DNA of 64,000 nucleotides from Pirellulaceae bacterium (GTDB lineage: Bacteria > Planctomycetota > Planctomycetia > Pirellulales > Pirellulaceae): assembly GCA_022448645.1 (NCBI GenBank), contig JAKVBZ010000015.1, forward strand, positions 18,012-82,011, written 5' to 3'. The position numbers and the translations under genes were made by a program. Positions 9,463 to 19,700 of this stretch are shown piece after piece. Below the pieces are notes generated by a model. The model made no database searches. It worked only from the letters and a program-made list of their open reading frames with translations, and was not told where the DNA came from. Position 1 is the first letter of the stretch, and the number at the start of each line of letters is the position of its first letter.

Positions 9463-9658
9463 CGTTTGCTGATCCTGGGAAATACGGAAAGCCTCAATTT
9501 ACCAATTTTGGCAAATGGAGTTAAGTGGTGAATATGGGTAAGCGATGAGGTTTGTGCGGCGTGTGACGTCGAATTAGAGAGGCGTTAGCCGTCCATGGTT
9601 CCGCTTCGCGTCGGTGGGCTGGCAGAAGTGGAAAACGACTGCCGGGGCCGTTGTGGCC

Positions 9659-10921
9659 TCATTGGAAGCAGTTTTCGGCCGTATTTTGGTGTAGTCGACG
9701 GACTTCTTGTACTGCCGATTCTGGCAGGCTGTAGTTCTTCACCGTCCGTCTTACTATCCCTTCGGCAGATCGAGGGTTTGCCAACAGCTGAAGCGTGATT
9801 GCGCGGGATGGGATGACACTGGGGGGATCGTCTTGCCGGCGAGTCAATTCGTCTTCACTATTTGAATAAATCCCTTGTTTGTGTCGAGCCTGAGCTATTT
9901 CGGTAAGTAACTGACGTCGTGTCGCTCCGTGCAGGGCTTTGGTCATCAAGATCATAAAGCCGCTATGTGTGCGGCGACCGGGCGGCGGCGTAGCGGCACT
10001 GGCGGGTTGATTACCTAATGATACTTGAACGAGGAATTCACACAGGTTGAGGCCACCGAGCCACGCATTGACGGTTTCTCCAACACGTGGGTTGGCTTCA
10101 ATGTACTGCGGCCCGTGTTCCGGGTGATAAAAATAATCTAGAAACAGAGCACCGTGCCAATTTAAATGTTTTCCGATAGTTCGAACATGTTCTTGAACGA
10201 GTGGATGATGCGCGCTGATGCGTCCCGAGGACATTCCACCGACCCCAATGTCGGTTGCCTCGAAAGTGTGTAGTCCTAGCAGCTGGCCGTTGTGGAATAC
10301 CGCTTGCACTGTCGATTGCACACCTTGTCCGGGCTGCTGTACGAGTGACTCCAGACGACCATTGAGCAAGCCCTGCTCTTCGAGCTGTGTAGCCAATTGG
10401 TCCACCTCTTCCTGGTTGGTCACGTGATGGACACCGAAGCCTGCAGTCCCGTGAGCCAGTTTGACGTAGCACGGTCCTTGAAACGCGTCTTCCAATTCGG
10501 TTCGGGTCCGAAAAAAGGTGACCTTCGGCTGAGGCAATTTGAGTTCCGTCAATAGCCGGGAAAAGAGCAATTTACTTTGCAGCGTCTGCATTGCTTCAAA
10601 ATCGGACAGCGCGAGTCCTACGTGTTTTCCGAACGTTTCACGAAACTTTGACAGTAGAAAGACTTGTTCGTGTGTCGGCAAAAGCACATCGTATTGTTCT
10701 TGCCGGATGAGTTGCGCAAGAAACTGCAGGTAAGATTCAGGCGTTTTTGAATACGACGGACACCGATGCCACCGTCGACAGAATCGCGAAAACCGTGATT
10801 GGCAGATTGGGTTAGGATCGACAATGTCGATGGTATAACGTTGACGATCCCCCAATGCAAAAAGCGTGTGCCGGGCGGAGAGGCTGGAGCCTTCCGAAAG
10901 GAGGATTTTTAGAGCAGGCAT
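9659..10921 (-). CDS. ATP-grasp domain ligase
   Basis: The 420-residue protein has the ATP-grasp layout. There is an N-terminal pre-ATP-grasp Rossmann-like part (LLPTHEQVFLL), a glycine-rich loop at GPCYVKLAHGTAGFG, and the metal-binding end YIEANPRVGETVNAW. ATP-grasp ligases join a carboxylate, via an acyl phosphate, to an amine or thiol. The closest general resemblance is to carbamoyl-phosphate-synthase-like and amino-acid-ligase-type proteins. It lies 36 bases after the GNAT gene in the lipid cluster, so forming an amide on the lipid product or making a small amine partner are plausible roles. The substrate cannot be read from the sequence. Confidence 0.8.
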   Translation of the reverse strand: MPALKILLSEGSSLSARHTLFALGDRQRYTIDIVDPNPICQSRFSRFCRRWHRCPSYSKTPESYLQFLAQLIRQEQYDVLLPTHEQVFLLSKFRETFGKHVGLALSDFEAMQTLQSKLLFSRLLTELKLPQPKVTFFRTRTELEDAFQGPCYVKLAHGTAGFGVHHVTNQEEVDQLATQLEEQGLLNGRLESLVQQPGQGVQSTVQAVFHNGQLLGLHTFEATDIGVGGMSSGRISAHHPLVQEHVRTIGKHLNWHGALFLDYFYHPEHGPQYIEANPRVGETVNAWLGGLNLCEFLVQVSLGNQPASAATPPPGRRTHSGFMILMTKALHGATRRQLLTEIAQARHKQGIYSNSEDELTRRQDDPPSVIPSRAITLQLLANPRSAEGIVRRTVKNYSLPESAVQEVRRLHQNTAENCFQ

Positions 10922-10957
10922 ATCGTTGAGGGACAGGTGGCCACGAAGATTTTTTGG

Positions 10958-12103
10958 CTATGAAGGGTCCGTGACCGCAGGACCGCAATAAACTTGAAAG
11001 TTGGGGATGAACAGCAATTTGGACATGATGCCTACCAGCTTTTCGCGTGACCATAAATGGGCATTGACTGGCGCGAATTCCGTACCTATTCGACGTTTTG
11101 TTTCGTTGTTCAGTGGGCCGAATGTCACTCGACTGTAACCCTCTTCGATCGCATGTTGTATCGCGCCGTTCATCAAGTTGTGGTACGCTTTCGTCTTGAG
11201 CGATACATCGTAATCAAAGCCGCCGTGACACTGATGCATGACGTCTCCATTCGAAAAAAAACCGAAGAAGCCTACAGGGCGTTCCGAGACCTTGGCGACC
11301 AAGACGTGTTGCTGTTGTGTGAGGAAAGCTTCACGATGGATTTGCACGTCTTCGAATGGTACGGCCAAGTCGTGATGGCGTCGATTGTTTACCGCGCTCT
11401 TTGCGAGTAACTGATGTAACTGACAGGCCAAGTCTTCTGCAAGTGGAGGCGTTACTAAGTCGATGGATCCTCCGTTTTCTTCAAATGGTTTTCGGGCTTG
11501 GCGAAAATTCTTTCTTCGCTTTTTGGATAGACTACTCAGATAGCTTTCAATGGAAGTGTGGCCTGCGACTTTGACAGACACGGCTGGTAACGTACTGAAT
11601 GATTCCATTCCTCGGTCTCGTGCCCACGAAAAGTCTGTGGCCGGCTCGGCAATCCAGACGTGGTCTGCGTCTTTTTTGGTCGTTAGGTGATCGAACACTG
11701 CATCGCGCACGACGGTATGATCCTCGGGAACGACCGTCAAGAAAGGATTCGTGTATTGAAATCCCATGAATGCGGTATCCACCATGTACGTCGTTTTGTG
11801 CGACAGGATTCCGATCAAGGGGCCCGCCCAACGGCGGACTGGAGCTCGCAACAAATCCGTACCCTTGAACTTGACCGTTTTGATGACCGGTGCCAATCCA
11901 AGAAATGTGTCGTGTCGAAAAACTTTCACAAAGAAGAGCTGCGTGCGGTCTGTGGAAAAGCGGGCGAGATGAGCGAATTGATCAAGAGCCGTATTGGACA
12001 ACGATTCTCGCTGTTCTTCAGTCAACTCGACGTCTTCGCGGACCGCAACGGAATGTGCCGTTTCGTTGCGAGTTTCTGAAGAAAGTGTGTTAGTAGTGCT
12101 CAT
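10958..12103 (-). CDS. GNAT/FemAB-like acyltransferase
   Basis: The 381-residue product resembles the large GNAT-fold proteins grouped with CelD/BioF2-like and FemAB acyltransferases. The block LSKKRRKNFRQARKPFEENGG (about residue 190) is typical of the start of the second GNAT half. It is followed by HVLVAKVSERPVGFFGF and the C-terminal YHNLMNGAIQHAIEEGYSRVTFGP. Members transfer acyl or aminoacyl groups from CoA, carrier or tRNA donors to amines. It has an AGAGGTGG ribosome binding site and lies 29 bases after the SDR gene. Within this cluster it might N-acylate an amine with the synthase product; that is inference. Confidence 0.75.
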   Translation of the reverse strand: MSTTNTLSSETRNETAHSVAVREDVELTEEQRESLSNTALDQFAHLARFSTDRTQLFFVKVFRHDTFLGLAPVIKTVKFKGTDLLRAPVRRWAGPLIGILSHKTTYMVDTAFMGFQYTNPFLTVVPEDHTVVRDAVFDHLTTKKDADHVWIAEPATDFSWARDRGMESFSTLPAVSVKVAGHTSIESYLSSLSKKRRKNFRQARKPFEENGGSIDLVTPPLAEDLACQLHQLLAKSAVNNRRHHDLAVPFEDVQIHREAFLTQQQHVLVAKVSERPVGFFGFFSNGDVMHQCHGGFDYDVSLKTKAYHNLMNGAIQHAIEEGYSRVTFGPLNNETKRRIGTEFAPVNAHLWSREKLVGIMSKLLFIPNFQVYCGPAVTDPS

Positions 12104-12132
12104 CGGCCACCTCTAGGTTGAGCGAAGTCCAT

Positions 12133-12897
12133 TTAGATGTGGACAGCAGCTCCTCCATCGACGACCAGCGTTTCTCCTTGAACCATGTCGCTCAAAGAAC
12201 TGGCCAGAAATAACACAGCGTTGGCAACGTCATCGGCTAACAGCATTCGATCACCCATCATGGTCTTTTCACGACGCCGTTCGAACATCTCTTCTGAGTT
12301 GGGAATGACTTTCGTGGAGTCTGTATCTACCAACCCTGCTTTCACCACGTTGACATTCACGCCGCGATCACCGACTTCCAAAGTGAGATGTCGAGCCAGG
12401 CTTTCCAACGCAGCCTTGGAGCCGCCGATCAACCCGTACCAAGGGAGAGCCATTTCCGACCCGTGGCTGGAAATGGCCACGACCTTTCCTCGTACATCGC
12501 TTTTTTCCAGCAACGGCATGGCCCCCTGTACCAACAACACGAGTGCCAAGGCATTGGTGTTCATCGCGTTGTGGAAATGGCGAGCGTTCGCGGCCAAGAG
12601 GGGACGGAATCCTCCAGTGGCCGCGTTGCTGACCACGATGTCCAGCTGGCCGACTTCGGTTTCAATGAATTCCATCATGCTGGCCACGTCATCTTCTTCG
12701 CTGACGTCGGCTTTGACAACAAATGTCCGTTGACCGATGACGTCGATGCGCTCGGCGACTTCCATCGCGGCAGTACGAGATGAAACATAGTTGATGATGA
12801 CATCGGCTCCGGCTTCGGCCAATCGGATGGCGCATGCACGGCCGATACCTCGGGAGCCACCGGTTACAAGGGCAACTCGGCCTGTCAGATCGATCAT
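12133..12897 (-). CDS. SDR-family enoyl-ACP reductase (FabL-like)
   Basis: This is a 254-residue short-chain dehydrogenase with the NAD(P) motif TGGSRGIG (12-19) and NAAT. The catalytic pair is Tyr154 and Lys161, separated by six residues. Classical SDR ketoreductases use Tyr-x3-Lys; Tyr-x6-Lys is the signature of enoyl-ACP reductases FabI and FabL. The flanking SSHGSEMALPWY and GGSKAALESLARHLTLEVG look FabL-like. The PKS of this cluster has KR and DH domains but no enoyl reductase, so this protein is the natural candidate for the trans-acting ER. Its start codon overlaps the stop of the phosphopantetheinyl transferase gene (ATGA). A ketoreductase role is the alternative. Confidence 0.82.
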   Translation of the reverse strand: MIDLTGRVALVTGGSRGIGRACAIRLAEAGADVIINYVSSRTAAMEVAERIDVIGQRTFVVKADVSEEDDVASMMEFIETEVGQLDIVVSNAATGGFRPLLAANARHFHNAMNTNALALVLLVQGAMPLLEKSDVRGKVVAISSHGSEMALPWYGLIGGSKAALESLARHLTLEVGDRGVNVNVVKAGLVDTDSTKVIPNSEEMFERRREKTMMGDRMLLADDVANAVLFLASSLSDMVQGETLVVDGGAAVHI

Positions 12898-13673
12898 GAT
12901 ATGGACTCTCGCAAAAAGGTTTCCATTTCCTGTCCCACGGTCGACTCGACAATGACGGCGGAAACAGCGATGTGGTTGTCAACGTTCCATGTGGTTAATT
13001 GAAGTTCGTCACCAAACAGATGATCTCCATATCGGCAAACTGGTGTTTTGGCGTCCCAGAAAACTTCGATTTGTAAAGGAGCAAAAGGTTCTCCGCGATT
13101 ATAGGCTTTGTAAATCGACTCTTTCGTGGCCCAGGTTTTGGTGATCCAATTGGTTCGTAAACGCGTTTTCTCAACCACTGCCTCGTGAGGGTAGGCATCG
13201 GGATCGTCTGCTAACGAGTCAAGTTGCTGGCGTTCCAGTGGAGTGAACCAGGTTTGAGCAAAACTGTCAGGTAAGTCTTTCTGGTCGCACAGGTCGATGC
13301 CCACTCGAGTAGCACTGGTATTCGACAACGCGACCAATACGGCTTTTTCTGTGTGTGTGATCGATAGGCAATAGGCCGTTTCTGGGACTCCTTGAATTTC
13401 GATACTAGGACGTACAGCCTGCCCGTTTTGATTGATGGAACGGATGCTGATATCCGGCATTGACTCAGAATCTAGGCTCCATCGTTGACAAACCATCTGT
13501 TTGGCAATCCAGCGACCACTCAGCCAGGCTTGCCGTCTTATCGGTGAACGCCAGTGATCACATTCGACACGTTCTGGACCGCTCAACCAGTTGAGACCGT
13601 CATCCCACGCGGGCAAATCGCACAACCTGGAATACTGTAGCCACAGCGGCTGCTGTGTGGTTTGTTGAATCAT
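12894..13673 (-). CDS. 4'-phosphopantetheinyl transferase, Sfp type
   Basis: This enzyme loads the phosphopantetheine arm from CoA onto the serine of carrier proteins. The 259-residue length fits the Sfp/HetI class. Motifs present are RVGIDLCD (Mg2+ binding) and WATKESIYKA (the W-x-x-KE-x-x-K helix). Upstream, CLSITHTEKAVLVAL matches the S-H-T/S segment. It lies 30 bases after the PKS gene and overlaps the SDR gene by four bases, so it is an operon member. It presumably activates the five ACP domains of the carrier protein in this cluster. Confidence 0.92.
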   Translation of the reverse strand: MIQQTTQQPLWLQYSRLCDLPAWDDGLNWLSGPERVECDHWRSPIRRQAWLSGRWIAKQMVCQRWSLDSESMPDISIRSINQNGQAVRPSIEIQGVPETAYCLSITHTEKAVLVALSNTSATRVGIDLCDQKDLPDSFAQTWFTPLERQQLDSLADDPDAYPHEAVVEKTRLRTNWITKTWATKESIYKAYNRGEPFAPLQIEVFWDAKTPVCRYGDHLFGDELQLTTWNVDNHIAVSAVIVESTVGQEMETFLRESIS

Positions 13674-13703
13674 GGATGTTCGTATCCTGGAAACCTTCCA
13701 ATG

Positions 13704-16700
13704 TCATTTTAAACGTGGGACGAACACTCCATGGTATCCTTCGACCATTACGATGATAGATCCATCGTCGCCGTAAATGGTAAAGTCGTACGTTGCCTCC
13801 GATTCACTCAGGTCACGACAAGTCGAAAAGGCGAGCAACGTTTCGCCGACTCGTGGGCTACGCCCAGTTCGGAGTCGGTCCAATGATTTGGGGATTTTGG
13901 CCACACCAGGAATGGTTTCTCGAACGTGAACACCACAGGTGTAAAAAGCGGCGTCCACGGCTGAAGCAGGAAGCCACCATTCAGTCCCGCTTCGAGACCC
14001 TCCTAGCTTAACGGGATCCAGGGTTGTGATGCGTCCCCAAGCGTGTTCGGGATCGACAGCGAATTCCTTCAAACCCCGGAATACCTCACCGTGAAACAGC
14101 ACACCTTCGTGAGGGTAGTTGAGATCGGAAAACGCTTCGGGATCTTCTGGGTCCGGTGGCATGGGGGCCGTGAGCGCTTGAAGCTGGTCTGAACTACCCA
14201 AGTCAATTACCGCGCGCATGTAGGGACGATGTTCTTGAACTAACTTGCCAGTGCGAGTGAAAAAGTCACTGCTGACGACGCACTCGATACCGGCAGGAGT
14301 GACTTCAGCGGTAATCTGTACTGTCGAGATGCGATCGGTGAAAAATCGCATTGGCTCAAGCAATTCAACATTTCGAATTGCCATCACTTGTTCTGAAGAA
14401 GTCCCCAACAAACTGGCGGTTTGCGCGACGGCTGACATGCTGATCACCGCCGGCAATATGGGGCGTTTCTTGTAGAGATGTTGAGTGAGGAACGGATCGG
14501 AAGTTGGATCCATTCGAGAATCGGCGACCACACGTTGCTCGGGTTCAAACGTGACAATTCGATCGACCAGCGGCAGGTTGCTGATTTGTGGATTCGCCAT
14601 TACGGCGGTCGCGGTGGAAGCGACTGCGGTTGTTGTGCCAGTCTCAGTTGAGGGACTGGCTGTTGAATTCATGGCCGTGCGTTTCGGTGTGGAGTCAGCA
14701 TTGTGAGGAGACGAAGTGGTGGATGCTGCCGGTTTGGGACTAGATGCGCCAGAGACTTTACTGGCGTATTCCGGATTCAGCTTGTGAAATGGCCAACCGG
14801 TTATGAGAACTTCACGTTCTGGCGCTCCTGCCAGCACCTCCTGGATGAGGTGATTCGTTCCCTCCAAGGGTGGCATGTAGGTAACGCCTCCGATTTCGCG
14901 AAGATGACGCGATTCGGGGCGAACAGCCATGCCAACTTCATCCCAAGCGTGCCAGTGGAAACAGGTCGACTTGCATTCTGGTCGTTGAAAACGGAACCAA
15001 TCGACAAGTTTGCATAGCATGTCATTTGCCATGCCGTAATCCGTTTGCCCCAATCCACCAAAGCGTCCGCTAACGGAGCCAAACGCCAGGAAATAGCGCA
15101 GCGGATCTTGGCGGGTTAGGTCCATTAATCCGGCAGCACCGTCTACTTTGACGGCAATCGTCCGCTCAACGAGTTCACGCTTTTTCTTCTCGAATCGCAA
15201 TGCACTTTCAAATCCAGCGCCGTGGACGATACCCTGGATGGGGCCATCAGCGAGACGGATTTCTTCCAGGATCTTGCGTAACGAATCCCGATTACTGATG
15301 TCACAGGCGTAATACGTAAACTGTACTCCAGCCTCACGAAACTCCGTCAGATTGCGATCGATCTCGATTGCCTTTTCTACTTTACTCCATGCTACGGCGG
15401 GTATTTTCTTCTTGGCGACGGCGTCCTTCATGACTTGTGCCCGAAGCGATTTTTCCTGTTCGGGTGTCATGTTGCGCCAGGAGGGATCGAGTTCTGGTAG
15501 TGGGCTCGACCCAATCAGGTGTAATTTGAGTCCATAGCGCTGTCCTAATTCGCGGGCGACGACCGCTGTGACTCCCCGGGCTCCGCCGGTGACTACCCAG
15601 GTACCACCATGAGGGATATCTTCGGTTTGCGGCAACTCACGAATGGATTGCACGACTGGCCGGACGACCAATCGTTGATTATCGACATAACCGACTTCGA
15701 TTTCTGACGAGTGGTTGCTGATCTCCCGAAAGATTGCGTCAGCCACTTCATCTTCCGATGTGGATTGAGCCACATCGACGATTTTGGCGGAGAACTTTCC
15801 TTTGGTTTTCATTCCCAATTCGATGCGCAGCGACTTTACCAACCCTGTCAGGGCACCGCTTTCAGCGCTGCGAACTGTCCCTGAAAATCCAAAGTCACCG
15901 CCCATCATCGTCGCTGCTACAACAGATGACTTGTCGAGCATGTCGGCATCCAGGAGGTGTTGGCACCATTTCTGACATACGAAATAGGGTGTACTTGCTC
16001 CTTTGCGTCGCCGTTCATGCCATTCGGACTCGTCAAGTGTTGTATCCGCGTCTTGGTCATACGGAGTCAGTAGAAACAGATGTGGTACTGGTCCCTTTTG
16101 AAAAATAGGGTCTAACTCTGTCAGAGTTGCATCCACGTCTGACAACGCTGGAATGATGTGGACGGTTGCGCCGGATTGAGAGAGTCGCTGACGTAAGGCT
16201 TCGCTAACTTTGTTCGCACCCAAAAGAATGACGGGGCCAGCCAGTTGAAGTGGTTGCGAAGATGGCTCCGTCGTTGCCACCGTACGCATGACAAAACGGA
16301 AGCAAACATTACCATTTCGATTGTCAGGGCCGATTCCGTAATCCTGTAATGCTTGTTCCGCTTGGTCACCCTGTAGCAGGCTGGTCAGCTTGTTGTCCGT
16401 TGCTGCTATGCCATTTGAAACGTTCTGACCAGCTGTGGATGACGTGGACAAAGTAGCCTGCTGTGTATGGAGGCGATCTGTCCCCGTATCGAGTAACGAA
16501 GCCAAGTTGATTTCGACGAATTGGTTGGATTTTTCTTGGTCGCTGGAGGGTGTGGTGATCCAGGCGCGACCGATCGATGGTCGCATGATCAGGCTGACCT
16601 GATTGTCGACTCGTCGAATTGTATTCATTGTGGGAAAACGGGTTTGTCGGTTCCGTGCGACATCAAATTGATCTCGCAGCACTGCCTGGACTTCTACCAC

Positions 16701-19700
16701 GGAAGGCGTTTCTGCGTTTTGCAATAGATCTGATAGACGCTGCAGACGGTGTTGTGAATGTTTTGGAATTGGCGCGGCACCTTGCTGCAATTGGCAATGA
16801 TTGGCGGCCAAATGTCGAGATAAGTGGCGCTTGACTTTGACTTGCTGCCCGTCATATTCCAAGTGTGCTACCTCGTTGGATGGCTCGGAGGTGATACACA
16901 TTGACCAGCCTCCACTACCAGCGTACTGACGAGCGATCTGAATGGCCTGGTCGACATCTGCGGCATCTTGCAGGATCGTTTTGACGATAGCATTGTGTGA
17001 GCGGCCGTATCGTGTGCCTTCTCGGCGAGGCATATCCAGCAGCATTGTACTGGTCACGGCAAGCCCTACCGCGTTCATACCATTGATTCCCGCCAGTTCG
17101 CCGGCGATGCCAAAGATGACGTGAGGTGTTTTGTCTTTCGGACGCCTTACTTGGATATTCCGTGGTAAGGGACCTTCTAGGGTCAAGGCGAGGGGTAGGT
17201 CTTCGTTGGCGGCATGCAGGATGCCAGATGTACTTGGGGTTGAGTCAGCGAAGGCCAATTGCACACATCCGGATCCAGTTTCCGGAAAGAGCATCAGGTT
17301 ATGTACAACCAGACTTTCTACCATCACTCCGGCGCCGTCGGCGATCCCCTGCAGCTCTTGCATGTCGTCGTCAAGGAAGAACTGCTCAGCCCGAGCTGCG
17401 TCTTGTTGGACGTCGGGCAGGCGGTGGTATGGGGAGCCTACGAAATCCGCATAGCGTCGTAACAGTTTGCGAATCTCGTTGGCTTGTGATTGACCACAGC
17501 GTAAACCGATTTCGTAGGGCGTACCGGCTGCCTCGATGGTCGGCATGAGCTCGTCGTGCTGGATCGCTGCATCGGCGGTCGGACTGAGGGCGGGAGAGGA
17601 AGAAGAGGACGGTTTCACTTCGATGTGGTCATCCGTGCTGATGTCAGTGTCTGACGCCGAGTCGAACGAGGATCGGAAAACGTTGACCTTACCTCGTGTC
17701 ATGTGATCCCAGACTCCTGCACACTCCAGGCAGGCACGTAAGTGAAGGATTTGTCGCAAACCGGATCGCTTTGGCTGGTCGGCTCCGATCAACACCATTT
17801 CCCGCTGGCCGAGAATTTTACGATGCAGTTTGGTCAAGATTTGATGCGGTCCGACTTCCACCAGAATCTGGACTCCCTGTTGTACCAGCCGATCGATGAG
17901 GGCATCGTAATGCACCGGATCGGTCATTTGCGCCACCAGGTTCCGGCGGATATCATCGGGCTCTGCGACATATCGGTTGTTCACACTACTTAACATACGA
18001 ACCTGAGGCGGCCCGATGTTGATGCTGGTCAAAGCGTTTGCCAAAGGTGATTTGCTATCTTCCATCAAAGGTGTGTGGAAAGCGCGAGGCGCAGCCAACA
18101 CTCGAGTCACGATATCCCGTTTTTGCAAGCGTTGTGCTAATTCTCGCACTGGCGCTTCTTCGCCGCCCACGACAATTTGATCTTTGGCATTCCGCACCGA
18201 AACGTGTAATTCAGTACGAATGTCGGCTGCGACTTCGTCCAGGATTTGGGCCTCGGCGGCGACGGACAGCATGATTCCGTGTGCACCGGAGCTGTTTTCA
18301 ATAGCCTGACACCGCGCACGTGTGGCACGAGCTGCATTTTCGAAGCTCCAGGCACCAGCAGCGATCAAAGCCGGGAATTCGCCAAAGCTGTGGCCCGCCA
18401 CATGGTCAGGGTGAATATCGAGAGCCTGTAGCGAGGCCAGCATGATCGTGTCGGCACATAGCAGGGCCAACTGTGTTTGCCAGACATCGACGCCGAGTGT
18501 GTCGCCACGGTCCCAAGCAACTTCCTGGAATGATGGGAAATTCAGGTTTTGCAGGACTTTTTGGATTTGTTGCAGTGCGTCGGTGGCTGGTGCGAATTCC
18601 TCGGTCACCGATTGCAGCATGCCTTCATACTGCGAGCCATGTCCCGGGAAAAGAAATGCAATTTGCGGGTTCGTGATTGGCTGCTGATAAAAGATTCCGC
18701 GGTCTTGTAATACCGTGAGCGGTTCTTGTCGCTGTAGTAGAGGAGCCGCCAGTTTGCATTTCTTTTGCAGTTCGGCTGGATCTTCGACGACAACCGCGAA
18801 ACGAAATAGATCGTTAGACGAGAATAGAGTCTGGTTTGCTTTTGCGAATTGGTGTTCAGCCTCAGCGCCCGATTGGCTGAGTTGCAATATTTGTTCGGCC
18901 AGAGTTTGGGGGTTGTTTGCTCCAAGGCGAATCAAACGATACTTACCGAGAAAGGATTCGAGCGTGCCATTGGAGTCGACCACCGTCGTTGGTGCGGATG
19001 TGGCATTTGGTGCGACAGGCTCCGCACGTTCCAGGATAAAGTGGTAGGCTAGGTTTTCCTCGGATATTGAGTTGATCCCGGCGAACACGCGTCCGTCATC
19101 GGTGCTGGCGGTCAATGGTTGATTGCTTGTGGGAGCTTGGACTTTTTCTTGGTTCGCCAGGTTGGGTGCTGCTTGGTCTAAGTGCAGGTTGGGTGCCGAG
19201 GTCATGTCGACGAGTGTATGAGTGGCCTTCAGCACATTGACTAATCCAGAGACACCGCCGGTGTGACCTAATTGACTGGTCGTGTTGCCAATGACAACCG
19301 GGTGATCTGCCGAACCGGTGGCGTTGGCAATGGCTGTAAGTTCTTGTTGACCGTCGTCCGATGTGCGAGCTGCTGTTTCGACGAAACTGGTGTGTTGGCC
19401 TTCTTCTCCCAATCCTGAGTGACAACGGCTTCGTGAGATGGCGTGTTCGACAGCCTGTTGTGTTGTTTCGGCAGAAGAAGCCCCGAATCCGCGTAGAACT
19501 CCGCAAATGCGGTCGCCATCGCGCTTCGCGTCGGCCAATCGTTTGAGTACCACGGCACCTGTTCCTTCGCCGGGAACAAAGCCATCGGCTTGCATGTCGA
19601 GTGGATGGTTTTGTTGTTTGGCAGGCAGCCAACCGCGACTCGCGTGCAGCTCGTACGCCAGCAGTCCCATGGCCCGATGTCCGGCGGCGCAGATCATCAT

